Below, one piece after another: positions 33,161 through 39,687 of a stretch of 41,147 nt of DNA (positions are counted from its first letter, which is position 1; the number at the start of each line of letters is the position of its first letter). The notes beneath the pieces are model-generated. The model made no database searches and had not been told where the DNA came from. It saw nothing but the letters and a program-made list of their open reading frames with translations. Both the position numbers and the translations under genes were made by a program. The DNA comes from CAZJHX01 sp964545715 (GTDB lineage: Bacteria > Myxococcota_A > UBA9042 > GCA-2863065): assembly GCA_964545715.1 (NCBI GenBank), contig CAZJHX010000094.1, positions 1-41,147 on the forward strand, given 5' to 3'.

Positions 33161-33748
33161 TTAATTGATTAATATGTTCTCAACGATGAGCTGTGTACTG
33201 TCTTGATCCCCCCACAGCTTGCGGCCCAGGTCCCCGGCCAGCACACGTACCGCCTGTCCGGCGATGAGGGTCATGATCAGCTCACGTGGCGGCATCCCGC
33301 TCAGCACGCCGCGCTCCATCCCGGGGCGCGCGATGGCCTCGACAACCTCCACCAGCGGCACGAACTCCGCCTCGACGACGTCGCGAGCCGGTCCGCCAGG
33401 ATTCATCAGCTCTCGGATGATGACGCCCATGACGCCGCTGCGCTCGCGGTTGAATGTCCCCATCTGTCGCCCGATCTCCACCACCAGGTCCGGCTGGCTC
33501 AACCCGGAGGCCATGGCCTGCCCCACCAGTCCCCGAAACTGCACGAACGCGTTGCGCACCACCTGCCGATACAGCTTGTCCTTGGACCCGAAATGATACA
33601 GCAGTGAAGACCGCCCGATCCCGGCCGCCCGAGCCACGTCCTCCAGCCGCACGTCATCGAAAGGCACCGACCCGAACGCCGCCTCCGCCGCCGTGAGGAT
33701 CCGCTCAGTAGTCGCCCTCCGAGAGGCATGCTTCTTAGGTCTTCCCAT
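33161..33748 (-). CDS. TetR/AcrR family transcriptional regulator
   Basis: The 195-residue product starts at ATG 33748 (MGRPKKHASRR); a TTG at 33766 would add six residues but lies in the operator. The N-terminal helix-turn-helix is clear: ERILTAAEAAFG, FDDVRLEDVARAAGIGRSSLLYHFGSKDKLYRQVV, as in TetR/AcrR proteins. The C-terminal ligand domain is helical (VVEIGRQMGTFNRERSGVMG, RELIMTLIAGQAVRVLAGDLGR). Such proteins usually repress and release DNA on binding a small molecule. One palindromic operator lies just upstream of its own start and a second just downstream, before the exported-protein gene, so autoregulation plus control of that gene is inferred. It is codirectional with, and directly behind, the glycosyltransferase gene. 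Confidence 0.93.
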   Translation of the reverse strand: MGRPKKHASRRATTERILTAAEAAFGSVPFDDVRLEDVARAAGIGRSSLLYHFGSKDKLYRQVVRNAFVQFRGLVGQAMASGLSQPDLVVEIGRQMGTFNRERSGVMGVIIRELMNPGGPARDVVEAEFVPLVEVVEAIARPGMERGVLSGMPPRELIMTLIAGQAVRVLAGDLGRKLWGDQDSTQLIVENILIN

Positions 33749-33765
33749 GGCGTCACTAGACCACA

Positions 33766-33785
33766 AATAGACTTGTGAGTCTATT
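33766..33785. promoter_or_regulatory. TetR-type operator, copy B (perfect palindrome)
   Basis: Arms AATAGACT and AGTCTATT are exact reverse complements with a 4-bp spacer (TGTG). The site starts 18 bp from the tetR ATG and overlaps the stop codon of the upstream glycosyltransferase. Read leftward it also contains TAGACT as a possible -10. Confidence 0.8.
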
Positions 33786-34764
33786 GTTGCGCGGCGCTGA
33801 TCCGTCTCTCGGGAGCTTGGGGACGCACGGGACGCTTGAGGACGTACAGCTTGCGGTCGGCCGCGCGGTGGTACGTGCGCGCGCCGATCTCCGCGACCAG
33901 GCCCATGCCGATGAACTGGACGCCCAGGATCATCAGCAGCGCGGCGAAGATCAGGTTGCCGTAGCCGATGTTGGTCGTGAAAAAGTAGAACTGGATGGTC
34001 ACCGCCAGCGCGACGATGAAGCCCAGCGTGAACAGCGGCAGGCCGATGGCGGCAAAGGCTCTAAGTGGCCGGCCCAGGTAGCTGAGCAGAAACTTCAGCA
34101 CCATCAGGTCGATGAGGACGGCCCAGGTGCGGCCCAGTCCGTAGTGGCTGTCGCCGGCGTGGCGTGCGCAGCTCTTGATCGGGATCTCGACGATCTCGGC
34201 GCCGCGTGCGGCAGCCAGGGCCGGGATGAAGCGATGCAGCTCGCCGTGGAGCTCCAGCTCGTCCACGATCTCCGCGCGGTAGGCCTTGTAGGTGGTGCCG
34301 AAGTCGTGCAGCGGCACGCCGGTCAGGCGGGCGGCCATGGCGTTGGCGACGCGGCTTGGGATCGTGCGCATGGCGCCGTCGACGTCGCTGCGGTCCTTGC
34401 GCCAGCCGCTGGCGATGTCCGCGCCATCTCTTACGGCGGCGAGCAGCTTTGGCAGGTCGCTGGGATCGTGCTGCAGGTCGCCGTCCATCGTCACGATGAT
34501 GTCGCCGTTGCAGTGATCGAAGCCGGCGGCCAGGCCCGCGGTCTGGCCGAAGTTCTTTTTGAGCGTGACCACGACCACGCGCTCGTCTTCCGCGGCGAGC
34601 GCGGCCAGGGCGTCAGCGGTGCCGTCGCGGGAGCCATCATCGACGAAGAGCACCTCGCTGGTGCCGTCCAGCGCGTCCAGCTCGGCGCGCAGGCGGTCCC
34701 AGAGCGGGCGCACGTTGCCCGCCTCGTCATGCATCGGGATGACGACCGACAGATCACAGCGCAT
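33781..34764 (-). CDS. Family 2 glycosyltransferase, polyprenyl-phosphate type (ArnC/DPM1-like)
   Basis: The start MRCDLSVVIPMHDE at 34764 fits the GT2 fold and overlaps the end of the deacetylase gene by 11 bp. The 327-residue product has Asp42-Asp43 in VDDGSRDGT, the metal motif DGD (Asp94, Asp96) in IVTMDGDLQHDP and FGQTAGLAAG. Two C-terminal hydrophobic helices (AFAAIGLPLFTLGFIVALAV and LIFAALLMILGVQFIGMGLV) follow, then a basic tail. This layout is that of enzymes transferring a sugar from a nucleotide donor to undecaprenyl or dolichyl phosphate at the inner membrane (ArnC, GtrB, FlmF2). Pairing with a YdjC-type deacetylase suggests an N-acetylated sugar that is then deacetylated. The exact sugar cannot be read. 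Confidence 0.92.
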   Translation of the reverse strand: MRCDLSVVIPMHDEAGNVRPLWDRLRAELDALDGTSEVLFVDDGSRDGTADALAALAAEDERVVVVTLKKNFGQTAGLAAGFDHCNGDIIVTMDGDLQHDPSDLPKLLAAVRDGADIASGWRKDRSDVDGAMRTIPSRVANAMAARLTGVPLHDFGTTYKAYRAEIVDELELHGELHRFIPALAAARGAEIVEIPIKSCARHAGDSHYGLGRTWAVLIDLMVLKFLLSYLGRPLRAFAAIGLPLFTLGFIVALAVTIQFYFFTTNIGYGNLIFAALLMILGVQFIGMGLVAEIGARTYHRAADRKLYVLKRPVRPQAPERRISAAQQ

Positions 34765-35536
34765 GGAACGGGATCCTTCGTACACCGGCGTCCAGGAGGT
34801 CACGGGCGATGGCCGGATCGGTCAGCGCCGCCAGCTCTTCGGTGCCGCTGGACGGATGCACCACCAACTCGGTCGTGCCGTCCGTCAGGCTCCCGATGAG
34901 CTTTCGCAGGCCGCCGCGCGTGAGGCGGCCGGACTCGGGACCACCGACCATGCGATCGGGGTGGCGCAGCCCCGCGCGGGACAAGGCGCCGCGGCCGGCC
35001 AGCGCCACCAACGTCGCCGCGGGCCACAGCCAGGAGCGCGGTCGCCGGTTTGGGCGCACGGGATGCTGCTCGGCCGGCAGCCGCACGCGCGGGATGCCGT
35101 GCTCGTTGCATAGCTCGATGATGGTCTGCAGCACCGCCGGCAGCAGCTGAGCGTGCTGGTGTGTGTTGACAAAGGCCGGGGTTTGGCCGGTTAGCGTGAC
35201 GAAGCGCAGCAGCTGTGCCTGGGCCTCCACGGCCAGGTCCGTCCGGGTGGGCCCGCGGAAGGCCAGATGCACGACCGAGGGCAAGAGCTCGTCGCCGTCG
35301 ACCAGGCTGCGGATAGTCTGCGGGTCGCTGACCGGCGTCCCCTGCACAAAGCACAGGTGCAGACCCAGCGACAGGTCCGGGCGGGCGGCGGTTTGTTCGA
35401 CGGCGCTCGCCGCAGTCGGGCCGCACGCGATGAGCGACGCCGAGGTCACCAGCCCGCGGTCAAACGACGCGAGAACGCCGGCGTCGACCGCTTCGCTCAT
35501 GCCCAGATCGTCCGCCGTGATGATGAGCCGCTTCAT
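34754..35536 (-). CDS. YdjC/ChbG/HpnK-type carbohydrate deacetylase
   Basis: The 260-residue product begins MKRLIITADDLGMS with the paired Asp9-Asp10 of this family. His60 in LGLHL and His126/His128 in NTHQH are the expected metal ligands. HGIPRVRLPAE also matches HpnK and related enzymes. These remove an N-acetyl group from glycans or from lipid-linked sugars. HpnK acts on GlcNAc-bacteriohopanetetrol and Francisella NaxD on undecaprenyl-phosphate-GalNAc. The ATG at 35536 is chosen over an in-frame ATG six codons upstream because the family starts at MKRLI and because TAACAT stands 8 nt before it. The end overlaps the glycosyltransferase start by 11 bp, indicating coupled translation. It diverges from the radical SAM gene with 24 bp between starts. 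Confidence 0.9.
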   Translation of the reverse strand: MKRLIITADDLGMSEAVDAGVLASFDRGLVTSASLIACGPTAASAVEQTAARPDLSLGLHLCFVQGTPVSDPQTIRSLVDGDELLPSVVHLAFRGPTRTDLAVEAQAQLLRFVTLTGQTPAFVNTHQHAQLLPAVLQTIIELCNEHGIPRVRLPAEQHPVRPNRRPRSWLWPAATLVALAGRGALSRAGLRHPDRMVGGPESGRLTRGGLRKLIGSLTDGTTELVVHPSSGTEELAALTDPAIARDLLDAGVRRIPFHAL

Positions 35537-35544
35537 CCGCCGAC

Positions 35545-35554
35545 ATGTTACCAT
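35545..35554. promoter_or_regulatory. Shared bidirectional -10 element
   Basis: Within ATGTTACCAT the minus strand reads TAACAT (35550-35545), 8 nt before the deacetylase ATG. The plus strand reads TACCAT (35549-35554), 6 nt before the radical SAM GTG. The two hexamers overlap by the central TA, so only one polymerase could be bound in either direction at a time. Confidence 0.55.
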
Positions 35555-35560
35555 GCGTCT

Positions 35561-36892
35561 GTGACCCGCGTACTGCTCGTCAATCCGGAGTGGGGCGCGC
35601 TCTTCAGCGGCAAGGTCAAACGCTACAACCGCGCGTTTGTCCCGCTTGACCTCCTCAACGGCGCCGCCATGTTGAGGCAGGCCGGCATCGCCGTCGAGCT
35701 CGCCGACTGTCGCGCCGACCCGTCCGCGCGCGACCGCATTCGTCACGACAGCTACGACCACTGCTTCGTGGCGCTGTCTCCCCTCGATCGGTGGCAGTGT
35801 CCCAACACCGACCTGGACCACGTCGACCGCTTTCTGGCCGGCTTCCCGCGCGACAAGCTGATCTTGTCCGGCGCGCAGGTGACGCTGCGACCAGAGCTGC
35901 TTCTGCAACGAACTGGGGCCGCCGGCGCCATTCTCGGGGAGCCGGAGCCTGCGATCGTGGCGCTCGCGACCGGCGGGGTGCCAGGTGAGGCGCCCGGGAC
36001 CGCCGCGTTGGACGCCGCGGGCGAGCTGGTCCGCGGCCCCGACGCGACGCCGATGGACATGCCGTCCATGCCCGCGCCGGCCTTCGATCTCGTCAACTTC
36101 TCCCAGTATCGGTACGAGGTGCTGGGCACGCACATGGGCTTGCTGGAGCTGACCCGCGGCTGCCCGTGGAGCTGCAAGTTCTGCCTGCTGACGATGTACT
36201 CCAAGAAGTACCGCCGCAAGACGCCGCAGCAGGTGGTGGACGAGGTGCGCGCTGCCCGCCGCCTGGGCATGCGCTGCGCGTACTTTCAGGATCTGGAGTT
36301 CACGCTGGATCACGAGCTGGTCCACGGCTTCTGTGACGCGCTGCTGTCGGCCGGCGAGGTGTTTCCGTGGGCCTGTCAGACCCGCCCCGACACCGTCAAC
36401 GCCCAGCTGCTGGCCCACATGCGCGCCGCGGGCTGTGAGCTGATCCATTACGGGGTGGAGTCCGGGGCGGAGCGTGTCGTCAAGCTGACCGACAAACGCC
36501 AGACGCTGGCGGCTGTGGAGGACGGGGTCGCCGCCGCGCGCGAAGTCGGCATGCGTACGCTGGTCTATCTGCTGATCGGCCTGCCGGGCGAGACGCGCGA
36601 CGAGATGGAGCAGACCCTGCGCTTTGCTCGCCGTATCGCCCCCACATACGCGTCATTTCATGTCGCCACGCCCTATCCGGGCACGCGCTTTCACGCCGAG
36701 CACGACTGGGATGACCCGTTTCCCGAGGTCTTCGACGGGCCGCTCGACGCCGATGAGCTGAGGGCTCTGGCTAAGCGCTTCACCATCGATTATCACCTGC
36801 GCCCCGGCTACCTGTGGACTCGCCTGCGAGGTCCCGGTCGCGGCCATGCTATTCGCGAGGTCGGGTTGCTTGCGAACTATCTGAGAGTCTGA
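35561..36892 (+). CDS. Radical SAM enzyme with N-terminal B12-binding-like domain
   Basis: The start is a GTG at 35561; the frame is open upstream through the divergent gene, but the Rossmann-like first strand (TRVLLVNPEW) begins here. The 443-residue product has an N-terminal cobalamin-binding-like domain (LDLLNGAAMLRQAGIAVELAD, LILSGAQVTLRPELLL, GEPEP) without the DxHxxG ligand motif. It is followed by a radical SAM core with the cluster cysteines Cys201, Cys205 and Cys208 in GCPWSCKFC. Later motifs are YGVESGAERVVKLTDKRQT and IGLPGETRDEMEQTLRFAR. Members of this class methylate or rearrange unactivated carbons, often in lipids (HpnJ, HpnP). The actual substrate is unknown. It is followed after 1 bp by an acyltransferase gene. 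Confidence 0.92.
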   Translation: MTRVLLVNPEWGALFSGKVKRYNRAFVPLDLLNGAAMLRQAGIAVELADCRADPSARDRIRHDSYDHCFVALSPLDRWQCPNTDLDHVDRFLAGFPRDKLILSGAQVTLRPELLLQRTGAAGAILGEPEPAIVALATGGVPGEAPGTAALDAAGELVRGPDATPMDMPSMPAPAFDLVNFSQYRYEVLGTHMGLLELTRGCPWSCKFCLLTMYSKKYRRKTPQQVVDEVRAARRLGMRCAYFQDLEFTLDHELVHGFCDALLSAGEVFPWACQTRPDTVNAQLLAHMRAAGCELIHYGVESGAERVVKLTDKRQTLAAVEDGVAAAREVGMRTLVYLLIGLPGETRDEMEQTLRFARRIAPTYASFHVATPYPGTRFHAEHDWDDPFPEVFDGPLDADELRALAKRFTIDYHLRPGYLWTRLRGPGRGHAIREVGLLANYLRV

Positions 36893-36893
36893 G

Positions 36894-37733
36894 ATGCCGC
36901 TTCGCCGACCGATGATGGCCCGCCTGGCCAAAGCCCTGCTTCCCGACGGCACGTACGACCGGCTGTCCAACCTGAACTTCGCCGACGCGGGCCACGGCTA
37001 CGACGCCTTTGGCGCCAACCCGGACTGGGTCGCCGCCGCCACCGCCTTCGCGCGTCCGCTCTACACGCATTACTTTCGGGTCAAGAGCTACGGCGCGCAC
37101 AACATCCCGCAGACCGGCGGCGCGATTCTGGCCGCCAATCACAGCGGCACGCTGCCCGTCGACGGCATGATGCTCTTCATGGACGTGCTGGAGCACACCG
37201 ATCCGCCCCGCCTGCCGCGTCCGGCGGCCGACTTCTTTGTGCCCATGCTGCCGTTCGTGGCCATCGCCTTCTCCCGAGTCGGGGTCGTCGCGGGCAGCCG
37301 GCGCAACGTTCAGCATCTGCTGGAGTCGGGCGAGCTGCTGATGATCTTTCCCGAGGGTGTGCCCGGCATCGGCAAGCCGTTCTCCAAGCGCTATCAGCTG
37401 CAGCAGTGGCGTGTCGGGCACTGCGAGCTGGCCATCCGTCACGGTGTGCCCGTCGTCCCGGTCGGCATCGTCGGCGCTGAGGAGCAGATGCCCCAGCTTG
37501 CGCGCCTGCCGGGGGTGATGGGAGCGCCATATATTCCGGTGACGGCGACCCCGCTGCCGCTCCCCGTCCGCTATCACATCCACTACGGCGCCCCGGTTCC
37601 GCTTCAAGAGCTCTACAAGCCGGAGCAGGCGGACGACCCGGCGGTGTTGGGGGCGGCGGCGGCGCGCGTGAAGTCCGAAGTACGCGAGCTCATCCGCAAT
37701 GGCCTGCGCCAGCGCGAGGGGATCTTCACGTGA
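36894..37733 (+). CDS. Lysophospholipid acyltransferase-like (PlsC superfamily) protein
   Basis: The 279-residue product has the acyltransferase block I as AANHSGTLPVDG, with His83 and Asp90. The spacing is Hx6D rather than the classical Hx4D, a variant I associate with the LPLAT subgroup that has NHSGxLPxD. Block III is IFPEGVPGIGKPFSKRY (Phe152-Gly155). VPVVPVGIVGAEEQ is the typical later strand. These enzymes transfer an acyl chain to a hydroxyl of a glycerolipid or related acceptor at the cytoplasmic membrane face. The gene is 1 bp behind the radical SAM gene and overlaps the next by 4 bp (GTGA), so the three are one operon. Confidence 0.9.
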   Translation: MPLRRPMMARLAKALLPDGTYDRLSNLNFADAGHGYDAFGANPDWVAAATAFARPLYTHYFRVKSYGAHNIPQTGGAILAANHSGTLPVDGMMLFMDVLEHTDPPRLPRPAADFFVPMLPFVAIAFSRVGVVAGSRRNVQHLLESGELLMIFPEGVPGIGKPFSKRYQLQQWRVGHCELAIRHGVPVVPVGIVGAEEQMPQLARLPGVMGAPYIPVTATPLPLPVRYHIHYGAPVPLQELYKPEQADDPAVLGAAAARVKSEVRELIRNGLRQREGIFT

Positions 37734-38689
37734 GCGGCGTACTCATCACGGGCGCAACCACCCCGATCGGCGAGGCGCTGGTCCGCCGTCTCAGCGTCAG
37801 CGGCAAGGTCGATCACATTCTGGCTGTGGGCTTTGAGCCGCGCGAGAAGTCCAAGGCGCTGGATGTGCTGCCCCGCGTCTCCTACCAGCAGTGCGACCTG
37901 ACCCGAGCCCGTCGCACGCGCACCCTGATGTTCGGCCCCGCTCGCGAGCTCGGCATCGACACCGTCGTCCACCTGGCAATGCACCGCCGCGCCGCGCTGG
38001 AGGGGGGCGCCACGTTTCGCCTCAACGTGGAGGCGACCCGCGACCTGCTGGCCCTGTGCGAGCGCCACCCCAACGTCCGTCGCTTCGTCTTTCGCAGCTT
38101 CAGCGAGGTGTACGAGGTCCGGCCCAACCGCCCGTCCTTGATCGCCGAGGATCACCCGCTGAACCTCTCGCGCAAAGTGCCCCAGTGGATTCGCGACCGC
38201 GTGGCTGCGGACCTGGGCGTCTGCACCCGCATGGGCATGTCCCCCCTCACGATGTGTGTGCTGCGCTCGGCCGAGTGCCTGGCGCCGTCTCTGGGCAGCC
38301 AGATCTACGACTACCTGCAGTCCAGCGTCTGCCTCAAACCGCTCGGCTACGACCCCATGCTGAACCTGCTCAGCCTGGAAGACATCGCCATCGCGCTGGA
38401 GCTGTCGATCCACTCCGAGGCCCAGGGCATCTTCAACATCCCGGGCGCCGACACCCTGCCGCTGAGCGAGGTGATCGACCGCTGGGGCTGCACGTCGCTG
38501 CCCCTGCCAGGCCCGGTGCTCAGCCCGCTGTACCGCCTGCGCGCGGCCGCCACCGGCACCGACTTTCGCTACGACCTGAACTTCTGGCGCTTTCACTTCA
38601 GCGGCGTGCTGGACGGCAAGCGCGCCCGCGACGTGCTCGGCTACACGCCCGCCAATCCGCTGTATTGGCCCAATGCCGCCTACGCGTAA
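37730..38689 (+). CDS. Atypical extended SDR (NAD-dependent epimerase/dehydratase family)
   Basis: The GTG start overlaps the acyltransferase stop by 4 bp. The 319-residue product has the Rossmann motif TGATTPIGEALVRRL, Asp56 in CDLTRA, and strands DTVVHLA and RRFVFRSFSEVYEV as in extended SDRs. Aligning EDHPLN...WIRDRVAAD to the usual EDHPL...YGxSKLAAE places Trp153 and Arg157 where Tyr and Lys of the catalytic YxxxK would be. The protein may therefore bind NAD(P) or a ligand without standard redox catalysis. The C-terminus (DVLGYTPANPLYWPNAAYA) matches SDR proteins that end in a WP-containing tail. It is the last gene of the radical SAM operon. Confidence 0.88.
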   Translation: MSGVLITGATTPIGEALVRRLSVSGKVDHILAVGFEPREKSKALDVLPRVSYQQCDLTRARRTRTLMFGPARELGIDTVVHLAMHRRAALEGGATFRLNVEATRDLLALCERHPNVRRFVFRSFSEVYEVRPNRPSLIAEDHPLNLSRKVPQWIRDRVAADLGVCTRMGMSPLTMCVLRSAECLAPSLGSQIYDYLQSSVCLKPLGYDPMLNLLSLEDIAIALELSIHSEAQGIFNIPGADTLPLSEVIDRWGCTSLPLPGPVLSPLYRLRAAATGTDFRYDLNFWRFHFSGVLDGKRARDVLGYTPANPLYWPNAAYA

Positions 38690-38720
38690 CCACCAGCGAC
38701 GTTCATCTGCGAGTGTGGTG

Positions 38721-38726
38721 TATCGT
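38721..38726 (+). promoter_or_regulatory. Candidate leaderless -10 element (TATCGT)
   Basis: TATCGT ends 6 nt before the ATG at 38733. No Shine-Dalgarno lies between. The gene therefore probably has its own promoter rather than depending on the SDR operon. Confidence 0.5.
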
Positions 38727-38732
38727 GCGTGT

Positions 38733-39410
38733 ATGAAACCAGCGACCCTGCCCGCGATCCTCCTGGTCGCATTGCTCAGTGCGGCCCCGGCCGCCGCGGA
38801 GATCCACATCATGGACAGTGTCGAGTGGCAGTGCAGCCGAGCTGAGATCATCGCGTTCGGCCGCCTGACCGGCATCGACCCCGAGAAGCCGTCTGAGGCG
38901 CGCGGCAAGAGCCGCCACTTGATCAGCCTGACGATGCAGCCCACGGCGGCGGTCAAGGGGCTGCCGGGCAAGGCGGCGAAGGCCCCGATTCACTTCTCCG
39001 TGCGCATGCCGGAGGTCGATCAGCTCTTGAAGTGGAAGGCCACCCGCACGGAGCTCGTGGTCTTTCTCCGCCGCACGATCCAGAGCTACAGCAAGGACGG
39101 CCGCACGTACGACCTTTGGCCGCTGCGCGAGACAGGAAGCCAGGTTCAGCTGCTGGTCGACCCGCTCAAGCAGCACACTGCGCTGCTGGCAGCATCGACC
39201 ATGGCGCGCGCGAAAACGCTCAAGGATGTCGTTGCGGCCTGCGCCAGGGCGGTGTCGGGCAAGCCACCGGGGACGCAGAAGAAGCCTCACCTGCTCGAAA
39301 CCCCGTTCGGCACCGAGGCGCAGAAGATCCTCTACTCGGGCAGCAGCTCGTACCTGTACGTCCCGCCAGGTGTCTTTCCCAAGGCCCGCCCCTCCCTTGG
39401 TCAGTTGTAG
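38733..39410 (+). CDS. Exported protein, unknown function
   Basis: The ATG at 38733 gives a cleavable signal peptide (LPAILLVALLSAAPAAAEI); the frame is open upstream into the SDR gene but without a signal. The mature protein of about 200 residues has a single early Cys (EWQCSRAEIIAFGRL) and beta strands (LISLTMQPTAAVKG, IHFSVRMPEVDQLLKW, ELVVFLRRTIQSY). TYDLWPLRE and a helical stretch around LAASTMARAKTLKDVVAACARAV follow. The strand set resembles small secreted proteins that appear in Myxococcota without assigned role. It has no enzymatic motif. About 106 bp without a gene follow, in which I see only the promoter-like hexamer at 39504. Confidence 0.75.
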   Translation: MKPATLPAILLVALLSAAPAAAEIHIMDSVEWQCSRAEIIAFGRLTGIDPEKPSEARGKSRHLISLTMQPTAAVKGLPGKAAKAPIHFSVRMPEVDQLLKWKATRTELVVFLRRTIQSYSKDGRTYDLWPLRETGSQVQLLVDPLKQHTALLAASTMARAKTLKDVVAACARAVSGKPPGTQKKPHLLETPFGTEAQKILYSGSSSYLYVPPGVFPKARPSLGQL

Positions 39411-39503
39411 CCAGGTGACGCCTCCCAACGCCGCATAAGGCCGGACGAGACGAGTAGCCGGGATGGGCGTCCAAGGGCGCTACCGCCCACGCGGTTGGTG
39501 CTG

Positions 39504-39509
39504 TATTCT
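39504..39509 (+). promoter_or_regulatory. Candidate leaderless -10 element (TATTCT)
   Basis: TATTCT ends 7 nt before the GTG at 39517, with no Shine-Dalgarno. It supports the GTG over the ATG at 39541 as start. Confidence 0.5.
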
Positions 39510-39516
39510 GACGAAC

Positions 39517-39687
39517 GTGGAACGCATCGTGCACAAGGCCATGAGTCACCAGGCCGCCGACGACTGGGACATCGCGCAGTATGCGGCGATGACCCCGGAG
39601 GAGCGACAGGCCGTGGCCAAGGAACTACGCCGTCGCTACTACGGTGAGGCCGTGAAAGACGTGCGCGAGTCCCACCCAAAGACGTGA
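39517..39687 (+). CDS. Small protein upstream of nucleotidyltransferase (possible partner)
   Basis: From the GTG at 39517 the product has 56 residues: VERIVHKAMSHQAADDWD, then QYAAMTPEERQAVAKELRRR. It is helical and charged, without signal or membrane segment. An ATG at 39541 would shorten it by eight residues. The MTPEERQxxAxELRRR pattern is familiar from small proteins that stand before DUF6036-type nucleotidyltransferases in many bacteria. I rely on memory for that. The stop overlaps the GTG of the nucleotidyltransferase by 4 bp (GTGA), so the two are translated together. Antitoxin-like or accessory function is inference. Confidence 0.65.
   Translation: MERIVHKAMSHQAADDWDIAQYAAMTPEERQAVAKELRRRYYGEAVKDVRESHPKT

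Noticed and set aside
33781..38689. Classical hopanoid cluster (hpnI-hpnK-hpnJ)
   Set aside because: GT2 and YdjC-type proteins fit in kind, but there is no squalene-hopene cyclase or other hpn gene in the window, and the radical SAM N-terminus does not look like HpnJ. It is kept only as an analogy.
39541..39687. ATG at 39541 as start of the small gene before the nucleotidyltransferase
   Set aside because: The GTG at 39517 keeps the VERIVHKA segment that I recall from similar proteins and has TATTCT 7 nt upstream. The ATG has neither.
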